A DNA stretch of 64,000 bases from Candidatus Limnocylindrales bacterium. GTDB taxonomy: Bacteria; Desulfobacterota; Binatia; UBA1149; CAITLU01. The DNA lies in NCBI GenBank assembly GCA_035626395.1, contig DASPNR010000042.1, positions 412,484-476,483 of the forward strand, written 5' to 3'. This document shows, piece after piece, positions 8,365 to 16,847 of this stretch (positions are counted from its first letter, which is position 1; each line of letters starts with the position of its first letter). The translations under genes were made by a program, and so were the position numbers. A model generated the notes under the pieces. It did not search any database. It was not told the DNA's origin and saw nothing but the letters and a program-made list of their open reading frames with translations.

Positions 8365-8895
8365 CTAAAGAGTGGCTTCGCCCTGGCGCCAGTTGCACGG
8401 GGTGAGGGCGCCGGTCTGGAGGGCGTCGAGGATGCGCAGCGTCTCGTCGACGTTCCGGCCCACCGAGAGGTCGTTGACGCTGACGTGCCGGATGTCGCCT
8501 TCGGGGTCGATGATGAACGTCGCGCGCAGCGGCACGCCTTCGTCCTTGTGCAGGATGCCGAGCAGGCGCGACAGCTCGCGCTTGGTGTCGGCGAGCATCG
8601 GAAAGCAAAGGTCGCGCAGATCGGGATGATTGTTGCGCCAGGCCAGATGCACGTAGTGCGTGTCGGTGCTGGCGCCGAGCACCTGCGCGTTTCGCTGCTC
8701 AAAATCCCCGGCGCGCCGCCCGAACTCGGCGATCTCCGTCGGGCAGACGAAGGTGAAATCCATCGGCCAGAAGAACAGCACCTTCCACTTGCCCGCAAAG
8801 CTCTCGTGGGTGATCTTGGTGAACTCCTTTCCTGGCTCGGTGCTTACCACCGCAGTCAGTTCGAACTCGGGAATCCTGTCGCCAACTGTCAGCAT
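8365..8895 (-). CDS. ahpC: AhpC-type 2-Cys peroxiredoxin
   Basis: It reduces hydrogen peroxide and organic hydroperoxides in the cytoplasm. The protein has 176 residues. The peroxidatic Cys51 sits in DFTFVCPTE and the likely resolving Cys167 in TPCNW near the C terminus, an arrangement closest to actinobacterial-type AhpC. Only one C-terminal Cys is present where that type usually has two. ATG 8895 is chosen over the adjacent GTG 8898 because AAGGAG at 8902-8907 is spaced 6 nt from the ATG. No AhpF or AhpD reductase gene is in the window, so the electron donor is unknown. A large stem-loop follows the gene. Confidence 0.93.
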   Translation of the reverse strand: MLTVGDRIPEFELTAVVSTEPGKEFTKITHESFAGKWKVLFFWPMDFTFVCPTEIAEFGRRAGDFEQRNAQVLGASTDTHYVHLAWRNNHPDLRDLCFPMLADTKRELSRLLGILHKDEGVPLRATFIIDPEGDIRHVSVNDLSVGRNVDETLRILDALQTGALTPCNWRQGEATL

Positions 8896-8901
8896 CACTC
8901 A

Positions 8902-8907
8902 CTCCTT
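8902..8907 (-). promoter_or_regulatory. Ribosome binding site of ahpC
   Basis: AAGGAG on the minus strand sits 6 nt from the ATG at 8895 and rules out the GTG at 8898. Confidence 0.7.
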
Positions 8908-8999
8908 GTCGGGTAGGTTTTCGATGCGCACGACCTCAACACGGCAGCGGCGATCCGTAAAGACGCCTCCACGAAAGTCGCTCCGCTAGAGGCCCGCTC

Positions 9000-10385
9000 C
9001 TAGGAGGGAAACGGATCACGTCCTTCACGCCATCCCCGGATGGTCGGGCTGTCGCCGTCGACGGCCTCTTCGGCAACCTTGTCGAGCATACGGTGGAACT
9101 CGTCTGCGCCGACCCGGTCGGCCATCGCTCGAGGGATGGCGGGGAACGAATAGCCTGCCGGCAGCGGCGGATGATCGCCGGCCGGCTTGCGCGCCATCAC
9201 CTTGTCGATGACGGGCGCCAGGCGCTGTGTGCGCGCGGCGGCCGCTTTCTCTTCGCGCTCGCGGAACTCGGGCAGCACCTCGCGACCGAACAGCTCGAGG
9301 CTCTCCATGATGTGCTCGTGCCGCGTCTTGCCCGACTGGCTGACGAAGATCAGCTGATCCACGCCCGCTTCCTCGAACCGGCGCACGTACTCGCGCACCT
9401 GCGCCGGCGTGCCGACGGTTCCGCGCAGGCCGCTGACGCCGCTTTCGACCGCCTTGGCACCGAGTCGTCCGGCATTGGCCGCAGCCAGGCGGACCGCCTC
9501 CGGATCGTATCCCCTGTCGCCGCGCCGCTTCTGATACTCCGCCCACACGTCGGTACGACCCGGCTCGTGGCGGCCGAAGACGTAGTAGTGTGCGAGCGAG
9601 TAGCCGAAGAAATTGGCGCCCTCCAGGCCGCGCCGCATCGCCTCATCCTCGTCGCGATGGCACAGGAACGGCGAGACGCAGGCGACGCCCGCATTGACGG
9701 CATCGCCCACCGGCACGCCTTCGTTCTCGAGCACCGAGTAGTAGTCGCTGACCCAGTGCCTGGCGTCCTCCGGATCGACGAAGGCGAACGTCAGCGCGCC
9801 GATGCCCATGCGCGCGGCCAGCAGCATCGTGTCGCGACGGCTGCACGCGACCCACACCGGCGGATGCGGCTTCTGCCGCGGCTTGGGAACCACGTTGCGC
9901 GGCGGCATCGTCACGTACTTGCCGTCATGCCCGGCAAACGGCGTCTCGCTCATGCAGCGCAGCGCCACGCGCAGGCCCTCTTCCCACATCGCGCGCTTCT
10001 CGGCGGGATCGATGAGGAAACCGCCGAGCTCGGCCTCGGACGAAGACTCGCCGGTGCCGAAATCGACGCGGCCGTCCGAGATGAGGTCGAGCGTGGCGAT
10101 GCGCTCGGCCACGCGCGCCGGATGGTTGAACGGCGGCGGCGTCTGCACGATCCCGTGCCCGAGCCGCATGCGCCGGGTGCGCTGCGACACCGCCGCCAGG
10201 AATACCTCCGGCGCGCTGCTGTGGCTGTACTCTTCCAGGAAGTGATGCTCGACCTCCCAGACGTAATCGAAGCCGAGGCTGTCGGCGTATTCGCACTGCT
10301 CGAGAGCCTCCTGCAGCAGTCGGTGCTCGCTGTCCTCATCCCAGGGTCGCGGAAGCTGGTGCTCGTAGAACAGGCCGAATTTCAT
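9000..10385 (-). CDS. LLM-class flavin-dependent oxidoreductase
   Basis: This is a luciferase-like TIM-barrel flavoenzyme of 461 residues, longer than the usual 330-380. It begins MKFGLFYEHQLPRPW and includes EVEHHFLEEYSHSSAPEV (about 43-60) and RLGHGIVQTPPPFNHPARVAE, both typical of the family. Members oxidise hydrocarbons, thio-compounds or F420/FMNH2-linked substrates, and the substrate here cannot be named. The ATG at 10385 matches the family N terminus; the frame stays open 54 codons further upstream but that part is Arg-rich and unlike the family. About 200 bp separate it from the divergent lptG gene. Confidence 0.88.
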   Translation of the reverse strand: MKFGLFYEHQLPRPWDEDSEHRLLQEALEQCEYADSLGFDYVWEVEHHFLEEYSHSSAPEVFLAAVSQRTRRMRLGHGIVQTPPPFNHPARVAERIATLDLISDGRVDFGTGESSSEAELGGFLIDPAEKRAMWEEGLRVALRCMSETPFAGHDGKYVTMPPRNVVPKPRQKPHPPVWVACSRRDTMLLAARMGIGALTFAFVDPEDARHWVSDYYSVLENEGVPVGDAVNAGVACVSPFLCHRDEDEAMRRGLEGANFFGYSLAHYYVFGRHEPGRTDVWAEYQKRRGDRGYDPEAVRLAAANAGRLGAKAVESGVSGLRGTVGTPAQVREYVRRFEEAGVDQLIFVSQSGKTRHEHIMESLELFGREVLPEFREREEKAAAARTQRLAPVIDKVMARKPAGDHPPLPAGYSFPAIPRAMADRVGADEFHRMLDKVAEEAVDGDSPTIRGWREGRDPFPS

Positions 10386-10584
10386 CGTGCGCCTCGCAAG
10401 ACGGTTTGGCTCGCCGTAGCCGAGCCGCAGGTTGCTTAGCACCTTCGGCGGCGCGTGCGAGCGGTGCCAACTGGTGCATCGGCGCCGAGCCTCGGTTGAA
10501 TCGCCAGCCCGGCGCCGTCTACATTCGCCCCGTGGGCGGCCGCTCAAGGATGTGGGGCTCGAGCGCCAGGCGCCGGGGCCGCTT

Positions 10585-11661
10585 GTGAGCGTTCTCGGCC
10601 GCTACCTGGTCGGCCTGTACCTGCGCGTCTTCGCGCTGTGCCTGACCAGCGGCGTCGGCCTGCTGCTGGTCGTCCAGTTCTTCGGCCGTATCGGCGACTT
10701 CGTCCAGTACGAATCCAGCCCGGCGCTGGTGGCCGCCTACTTCTTCCTCCGCATCCCCGAGGTCCTGGTCGAGGTCTTTCCTGCCGCCGCGCTGCTGGCG
10801 GTCATGCTCAGCGTGGGATCGATGGTGCGCTTCAACGAGGTGCTGGCGTTGCAGAGCTGCGGCGTCAACGTGCTGCGGCTGGCCCGGCCGCTGCTGATGG
10901 CCAGCATCATCCTGAGCGTGGCGACGCTGCTGTGGAACGAGACCATCGTGCCGCCGTCGGCAGCGCGCGCGCGCAACGTCAAGGACCTCGGCATCAAGGG
11001 CCTGCGCGACCGCGGCCTGCTCGACGCGACCTCGCTGTGGTTCCAGCTTCCGGAGGGTTTCCTCAAGATCGAATATTTCGATGCCACGCGCGAGATCCTG
11101 CACGGCGTGACGCTGCACGTGCTCGACGAGAGCTTTCGCGTTTCGCGTCTGGTCGAGGTCTCCTCGGCGATCTGGCGCGGCGGGCGCTGGGAGCTCGGCG
11201 AAGGCACCGTGCGAACGTTCGCGCCCGGCGGCGGCTTCGCCTACCGGCCGTTGCAGGGCGGTGAGCTCGAGCTGGTGGGAACGCCGTCGGACTTCCGCAG
11301 GAAAACTCCGCGTCCGGACGAGTTCAACTTCCTCCAGCTTCGCCAGCGGATCCGCATGCTCGAGGCCAAGGGGCTCGATCCGGCCGAGTTCCAGACCGAC
11401 CTTCAGTTCAAGCTCGCGCTGCCGATGTCGGGCGTGATCACGGTGCTGCTCGGCTTGCCGCTGGCGCTGCGCAGCTCGCGCCGCGGGGGCGGGATGGCGG
11501 CGCAGCTCATCACCGGAGTCGCCGTCGTCTTTCTCTACTGGCTGACGCAGGCGATCTCGGTCTCGGCCGGCCATGCCGGCGCGCTGCCGCCGGTGATTGC
11601 CGCGTGGACGGCCAACGTGCTGTTCGTGCTCGTCGGCGGCCTGCTGGCGCTGCGAACGTAA
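10585..11661 (+). CDS. lptG: LptG/LptF-family LPS export permease
   Basis: It is an inner-membrane part of the Lpt bridge that extracts lipopolysaccharide and pushes it to the outer membrane. The 358 residues have the family layout: membrane helices at the N terminus (VSVLGRYLVGLYLRVFA onward), a central periplasmic beta-jellyroll region (about 130-270) and helices at the C terminus. The GTG at 10585 is chosen because it gives the usual N terminus. An upstream GTG at 10552 is possible. LptF, LptB, LptA and LptC genes are not in the window. G versus F cannot be decided firmly by eye. It converges with the ABC exporter gene. Confidence 0.82.
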   Translation: MSVLGRYLVGLYLRVFALCLTSGVGLLLVVQFFGRIGDFVQYESSPALVAAYFFLRIPEVLVEVFPAAALLAVMLSVGSMVRFNEVLALQSCGVNVLRLARPLLMASIILSVATLLWNETIVPPSAARARNVKDLGIKGLRDRGLLDATSLWFQLPEGFLKIEYFDATREILHGVTLHVLDESFRVSRLVEVSSAIWRGGRWELGEGTVRTFAPGGGFAYRPLQGGELELVGTPSDFRRKTPRPDEFNFLQLRQRIRMLEAKGLDPAEFQTDLQFKLALPMSGVITVLLGLPLALRSSRRGGGMAAQLITGVAVVFLYWLTQAISVSAGHAGALPPVIAAWTANVLFVLVGGLLALRT

Positions 11662-11772
11662 GGGCGAGCGCGGACGCAGCGTGGCAACTGCGCGCACGCG
11701 AGCGCCGGTGCCACCGGAGCGCGGCCGATCGAGCCGGGCGGAGCCGGCGAGCGCACGACGCGGCGACGGCGC

Positions 11773-13515
11773 TCAGGCCGTCCGCGCGCGAAGCGGCGTC
11801 TCGTCCGTGCACCATGCGCCGGTTTCGTCGCGCTCGAGCATGGTGATCCGTCCGTCTTCGAGCCGGTAGACGCGGTCGGCCACCGCCAGCAACGCCGGCT
11901 GGTGCGAGATCGCCAGGATCGTGGTCTTGCCGCGCAGTGCGCGCACGGTCGCGTGGATCTCGGCCTCGCTGCCCGGATCGAGCGCCGCGGTGGCCTCGTC
12001 GAGGATGACCAGGCGCGGCCGGTGCACGAGGGCGCGCGCGATGGAGATGCGCTGGCGCTGCCCGCCGGACAATCGCGCGCCGCGCTCGCCGAGCGGCGTA
12101 TCCATTCCCTGCGGCAGCTCGCACACGAAGTCCCACGCCCCGGCCGCGCGCAGGGCTTCTTCGACGTCGGCTTCGGTGACCTGCGGATCGCCGAGCGTGA
12201 CGTTCGTCCGCACGCTCTCGTGCAGCAGCAGCATCTCCTGCGGCACGTAGCCGACCATGTGCCGCCAGCCCATGATGTCGACCTCCGACAGCGGCAGATC
12301 GTCCAGGTAGGTCTCGCCGCGCTGCGGCCGCACCAGGCCGAGCACCAGATCGGCGATCGTGGTCTTGCCGGCGCCGGAGGGGCCGATGACCGCGGTGATC
12401 TCGCCGGCAGGAATGGCCAGCGAGACGCCGCGCAGGAGCGGCCGCTCGCCGTACGCGAAATCCACGTCCCGCAACGAGACCGCGCGCTCGAAAGACGGCT
12501 CGCGCGTGCCGGTGTTGGTCTCGGCCTCGCGATCGGAGTCGGCGATGGTCTTGCGGATCGACCAGAACGCGCTCTCCGTGGCCGTCATCGCCTGATAGAA
12601 CTTCTGCGCCTTGTTGAGCGAGAACAGCGCGCGGGCGAACACCAGCGCCAGCACGATGACGCTGTCGAGCTGGAGCGCCCAGATCTGTGTGGCCGCGAAC
12701 AGGCCGCCGGCCAGCGAGACGACGATGAACGGCTCCTGCAGCGCGCGCACCGCTTCCTTGCTCAGCACCTGGCGCCGCAGCACGCGGTTGAGCCGCTGCG
12801 TCTCGCCTTCGAGCAGCGGCGCGATCAGCGGCTCGCGGCCCATCGCCTTCAGCGGCTTGACCGCGTAGAGCACGTCGGAGAGGCGCCCGAGCACGGCGCG
12901 CATGATGTTGGTCTGCTTCTTTCCGGCGCGGCGCGTGGTGCGCACCAGCCGTCCGAGCGTCGTCACCGACACGATGCCGACCAGCGCCGAGGCCAGTGCC
13001 GTCTGCCAGGAGATCATGACGGCGACCGCGCCGTACAGGAGCGTCTCGATGACCTGCGCCACCATCAGCGCACCGTTCAGGTAGGCGTCGGCGGCGCGTG
13101 AGGCCTCGGTCGCGAACGAGTTGGAGAGCATGCCCACGGGCTGTCGCACGTAGTAGGGCCAGCGCGCCGCCAGCACTGAGCGCAGCAGCTCGAGGCGAAG
13201 ATCGGTGGCGACGTGGGCGACGGTGTAGCCGACCTGCTTCTGCGCGATCAGCACCAGCGCAGCCTTGACGACGCTGCCGGTCATGATGATGCCGAGCAGC
13301 ACTTCGACGGTCGGAGTCAGCCCGACCGTGGACAGCAGCCGCCGAAGCGTGAGCTCCAGCCCCGTCGGCTCGCCGCCGGAATCGGTGACCATGCCCAGCA
13401 GCGGAAGCATGCTCGAAAGCCCCACGCCTTCGGCCATCGCAGCCAGCGACAGGCATACGAGCATCAGAACGCTGCGACCGGGATAACGGCGGCCGAAGAC
13501 CAGAAGAAGGCGCAT
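11773..13515 (-). CDS. ABC exporter, fused permease and ATPase (MsbA-like)
   Basis: The 580-residue half-transporter has six membrane helices in the first 320 residues and a nucleotide-binding domain after that. The Walker A motif is GPSGAGKTT, the signature LSGGQRQR, and Walker B ends in VILDEATAALD. It should act as a homodimer exporting a lipid, glycan or lipid-linked molecule. It is divergent (157 bp) from the ELM1-fusion gene that opens the CDP-alcohol cluster, so it may export that cluster's product. The name msbA is withheld because many paralogous exporters look alike. Confidence 0.88.
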   Translation of the reverse strand: MRLLLVFGRRYPGRSVLMLVCLSLAAMAEGVGLSSMLPLLGMVTDSGGEPTGLELTLRRLLSTVGLTPTVEVLLGIIMTGSVVKAALVLIAQKQVGYTVAHVATDLRLELLRSVLAARWPYYVRQPVGMLSNSFATEASRAADAYLNGALMVAQVIETLLYGAVAVMISWQTALASALVGIVSVTTLGRLVRTTRRAGKKQTNIMRAVLGRLSDVLYAVKPLKAMGREPLIAPLLEGETQRLNRVLRRQVLSKEAVRALQEPFIVVSLAGGLFAATQIWALQLDSVIVLALVFARALFSLNKAQKFYQAMTATESAFWSIRKTIADSDREAETNTGTREPSFERAVSLRDVDFAYGERPLLRGVSLAIPAGEITAVIGPSGAGKTTIADLVLGLVRPQRGETYLDDLPLSEVDIMGWRHMVGYVPQEMLLLHESVRTNVTLGDPQVTEADVEEALRAAGAWDFVCELPQGMDTPLGERGARLSGGQRQRISIARALVHRPRLVILDEATAALDPGSEAEIHATVRALRGKTTILAISHQPALLAVADRVYRLEDGRITMLERDETGAWCTDETPLRARTA

Positions 13516-13672
13516 GAGGCGAACTTGGTGCCGACCTACAGCGGGCGCCCCCGGCCGTCAACAGCGCCGGGCGCTGCGCAGGATGTGCGCTCGCCACTTT
13601 CGCGGTCGCCGACTAAGATCGGCCGTCGCAAGGATGCAGCCGTGTGCACCGGCTGCTTGCGCGCACGTCGCG

Positions 13673-16120
13673 ATGATCGGTTTTCTGTCGGGCAGTTTCG
13701 TCAACGAGCAGATCCATGGGCGCGGCGCCGGCCGGCCGCCGGGGCAGCGCCCGCAGCCCGACTGCGTCGTGCTTGCGCCGCGTGCCGGCAGCGCGCCGAG
13801 CCAGCGCGAGCCCGTGCGCATCTTCGTCGGCACCGAGCCCGGGCAGTACCGCGCCGAGCGCGTGTTCGTGCACTCGGTGGATCGGACGCGCGATCCGGCA
13901 CGGCGATACGAGATCTACCTGATGCGCGATCTGGTCGGCTTCGACCGCGCCAGATGGCTCACGGGCTTCACCAACTACCGCTTCGCGATCCCGCATTTCG
14001 CCGGCAACCGCGGCCGCGCCATCTACAACGACGTCGACCAGATCTATCTCGGCGATCCTGCCGAGCTCTTCGACATGGAAATGGACGGCGCCGGCTTCCT
14101 CGCGCTGAGCGACAAGGACACGGCCGTCATGCTCATCGACTGCGAGCGCATGGCGCCGATCTGGCGCATCGAGGACGCGCGCAAGGAGCGGCGCAAGGCG
14201 CTCGAGGCCAGGTCTCGCAGCGCCGGCGTGTGGGGCCCGCTGCCGCGCCAGTGGCATTGCCGCGACGAGGAGTATCGCGCGGGCTGGTCGAAGGTCCTGC
14301 ACTACACCACGATTCACGAGCAGCCCTGGCAGCCTTTCCCGCGGGTGTTCGCATACCAGCCGAACGCGGTGGGGTACGTCTGGCACGACATGGAGCGCGA
14401 AGCGCGCCGGATCGGAGCCCACGTGTTCACTCGCGAGCGGCCGAGCCCGCGCTTCCAGGCGCTGGCTGCGCACGCTGCTGCGGGCGATGTGCCGATGCCG
14501 GTCACGACTTCCCCCGTTGGCGACGCAGTGCCGGACGTCATCGCCGCCTCTTCCGCGAAGACCGCGCTCGAGGTCGGCTGGCGCCGCGACGGTGTCTGCG
14601 GCGCCGACCTGGCAGCGGTCGTCGGAGATGCACAACGCTGCGCCTACGCCAGCGTGCTCGACCTCGCCTCCACGGCATTGGCGTTGCGCTGCGACGCCGT
14701 GGTCTGCCGGCGCGGACTCGAGCAGCTTCCGAGCGAGGACGTGCCGTGGGTGATCGAGGAGCTGTTCGAGCGCGCCGGGCGTGTCGTGCACATCGAGGTC
14801 GATGCATCCTCCCACGCGTTGCGCGCAGCCGCCGTGCACGAGGGCCCGCGCGGCGAGAGCTGGTGGGACGAAGTCGTCACCGAAGCGGCTGCGCGCCATC
14901 CGCACGTGCGCTGGCAGCTGGCGGTGCAGGGCGGCCCGGCACGGCTCGTCGTGCGCCGCGGCGGGCCGCGGCCGGACGGAAAGCCGCCGGCAGTGTGGAT
15001 CCTCGCCGACCACAAGCTCGGGCACACGACGCAGTCCGTGGGCCTGGCCAGCGCGCTGGGCTGGCCGTACGAGATCAAGCGGCTCGCGTTCAACGCGCTT
15101 CAAAAGCTCGACAACCGTCTGCTCGGCGCCAAGCTTCTCAGCCTCGACGCTCGCCGCTCCGACCCGCTGACGCCGCCGTGGCCGGACCTCGTGATCGCCA
15201 CCGGCCGGACCGTGGCGCCGATCGCGCGCTGGATCGGCGAGCAGAGCGGCGGCCGCAGCCGCATCGTGCAGATGGGCCGCCGCGGCGCGCTTGCGCGCGC
15301 CGACGCCTTCGACCTCAGCGTCGTCTGCGGCTTCTTCGGCTATCCGGTGCATCCGCGCCGCTTCGAGACGCTGGCGCCGCTGACGGCCATCGACGATGCG
15401 GTGCTGACGAGCGCGGGCCAGCGCTGGCGGGACCTGTTCGCCGACATGCCGCGGCCGCACGTGGCGCTGCTGGTGGGCGGCTCATCGGCCGCGCATCGGC
15501 TCGACGGCCCAACCGCTGCGCGCATGGCAGCGCAGGTTGCGGAGAAGGCGCGCGATGCCGGCGGCAGCCTCTACATCGTCACCAGCCCGCGCACGGGCGA
15601 GGCGGCGACGGCTGCGCTGCGGCAGGCCGTCGCGCGCATCGGCGAGCATGCGCGCCTGTACGAATGGAAGCGCGGCGATGACGGCAATCCGTACATGGGC
15701 TGTCTTGCGGTTGCCGACGTGCTGGTGGTCACCGCCGACAGCGAGTCGATGCTGGCAGAAGCTGCCGCCACCGACCGCCCGCTCTACATCTATCCGGTTC
15801 CCACCGTCGAAGGCGGATGGCAGCGTCGCATGCGCGGCAGGATCGTGCAGCGTGCCAGCGCGCGGCCTCGAAAGGCCAAGGGCACGGTGCGCCCGCAGCA
15901 GGGCCTCGAGTACGTCTGCGCCCGGATGATCGAGCGCGGCATCGTCCGGCCGCCGCGCAACATCGCCGAGCTGCACCGGCGCCTGGTGGCCGAAGGGCAC
16001 GCGCGCTTCTTCGGCGAAGCGCTCGACCTCACACGCCGCGTGCCGCTTCGCGAGCTGGCTGCGGTGGCCGAGCGCGTGCGTGCGCTGCTCGGCGTGCCGC
16101 CGGCGGGACATTCCTCGTGA
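13673..16120 (+). CDS. Fusion: GT8-like glycosyltransferase, methyltransferase-like segment, ELM1 domain
   Basis: From ATG 13673 the protein has 815 residues and three recognisable parts. Residues about 48-260 look like a GT-A sugar transferase: VRIFVGTEPGQ, then the DxD-type metal site YNDVDQIYLGDP. Residues about 283-385 resemble a degenerate class I methyltransferase (GLEQLPSEDVPWVIEEL, VVHIEV), and no clean SAM-binding glycine loop is visible. Residues about 440-790 match the ELM1/DUF1022 family (WILADHKLGHTTQ, DLVIATGRTVAP, VVTADSESMLAEAA), a GT-B-like putative glycosyltransferase fold. The start is uncertain; ATG 13634 and GTG/ATG codons further upstream are in frame. The stop overlaps the next gene's GTG start (GTGA). 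It is likely an envelope glycan or glycolipid enzyme. Confidence 0.78.
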   Translation: MIGFLSGSFVNEQIHGRGAGRPPGQRPQPDCVVLAPRAGSAPSQREPVRIFVGTEPGQYRAERVFVHSVDRTRDPARRYEIYLMRDLVGFDRARWLTGFTNYRFAIPHFAGNRGRAIYNDVDQIYLGDPAELFDMEMDGAGFLALSDKDTAVMLIDCERMAPIWRIEDARKERRKALEARSRSAGVWGPLPRQWHCRDEEYRAGWSKVLHYTTIHEQPWQPFPRVFAYQPNAVGYVWHDMEREARRIGAHVFTRERPSPRFQALAAHAAAGDVPMPVTTSPVGDAVPDVIAASSAKTALEVGWRRDGVCGADLAAVVGDAQRCAYASVLDLASTALALRCDAVVCRRGLEQLPSEDVPWVIEELFERAGRVVHIEVDASSHALRAAAVHEGPRGESWWDEVVTEAAARHPHVRWQLAVQGGPARLVVRRGGPRPDGKPPAVWILADHKLGHTTQSVGLASALGWPYEIKRLAFNALQKLDNRLLGAKLLSLDARRSDPLTPPWPDLVIATGRTVAPIARWIGEQSGGRSRIVQMGRRGALARADAFDLSVVCGFFGYPVHPRRFETLAPLTAIDDAVLTSAGQRWRDLFADMPRPHVALLVGGSSAAHRLDGPTAARMAAQVAEKARDAGGSLYIVTSPRTGEAATAALRQAVARIGEHARLYEWKRGDDGNPYMGCLAVADVLVVTADSESMLAEAAATDRPLYIYPVPTVEGGWQRRMRGRIVQRASARPRKAKGTVRPQQGLEYVCARMIERGIVRPPRNIAELHRRLVAEGHARFFGEALDLTRRVPLRELAAVAERVRALLGVPPAGHSS

Positions 16121-16845
16121 GCCACGCAACGCTGGTGCTGCTGCGCCACGGTCAGAGCGAATGGAATCGCGTCGGCCGCTTCCAGGGCTGGACCGACGTC
16201 GGCCTGACAAGGGCGGGCGCCGCCGAAGCCGAGCAGGCCGGGCGCATCCTGCGCGAGGCCGGCCACAGCTTCGACTGGTGCGCTTCCTCCATTCTGTGCC
16301 GCAGCACCGACACCGCGCGCATCGTCCTGCAGACGATGGCGCTCGAGCACGTCCCGATCCGCGCGAGCTGGCGCCTCAACGAGCGTCATTACGGCGCGCT
16401 CCAGGGCCTGGGGCCGGTCACCTCGGTCCTGCGCTACGGCATTCGGGTGCTGCGCTGCCAGCGCAGCTTCACGTGCCAGCCGCCGCCTCTGGAGCGCGCC
16501 GATCCACGCTATCCCGGCCACGATGCACGCTATGCCGATCTGCGGCCCGAGGAGCTGCCGCTGACCGAAAGCCTGCACGATACGTATCAGCGCATGCTTC
16601 CGTTCTGGGAACAGACGATCGTTCCCGACCTGCGCGGCGGCGCGCGGGTGCTCATCGTGTCGCACAAGAACGTGCTGCGCGGCCTGCTCAAGATGCTCGA
16701 CGGGCACGGCGGCGACGACGTCAAGGGCATCAAGGTGCCGACTTGCGTGCCCATCGTGTTCGAGTTCAACCAGGAGATGAACGTGGTGGCTCGCAGGCTT
16801 CTGCGCCAGCCACCCGACCGGCGCCACGCGACGGCGCGGGAGTGA
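16117..16845 (+). CDS. gpmA: BPG-dependent phosphoglycerate mutase-like protein
   Basis: The 242 residues closely follow GpmA: LLRHGQSEWN with the phospho-acceptor His11, GWTDVGLT, LNERHYGALQGL with the acid Glu, RYPGHDARYADL and VLIVSHKNVLRGLLK with the second His. The GTG start overlaps the stop of the ELM1 fusion (GTGA), so it is translationally coupled. The position after the second His is Lys where GpmA usually has Gly. It could be the glycolytic mutase or a recruited phosphatase/mutase acting on a phospho-polyol in this cluster. Sequence favours GpmA, and context leaves the role open. Confidence 0.85.
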   Translation: MSHATLVLLRHGQSEWNRVGRFQGWTDVGLTRAGAAEAEQAGRILREAGHSFDWCASSILCRSTDTARIVLQTMALEHVPIRASWRLNERHYGALQGLGPVTSVLRYGIRVLRCQRSFTCQPPPLERADPRYPGHDARYADLRPEELPLTESLHDTYQRMLPFWEQTIVPDLRGGARVLIVSHKNVLRGLLKMLDGHGGDDVKGIKVPTCVPIVFEFNQEMNVVARRLLRQPPDRRHATARE

Positions 16846-16847
16846 TC

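Noticed and set aside
10386..10547. N-terminal extension of the LLM-class oxidoreductase
   Set aside because: The extra 54 residues are Arg-rich and unlike the family; the ATG at 10385 matches the normal start.
11773..13515. Naming the ABC exporter msbA
   Set aside because: The fold fits, but sequence by eye cannot separate it from other lipid and peptide exporters, and no lipid A genes are adjacent.
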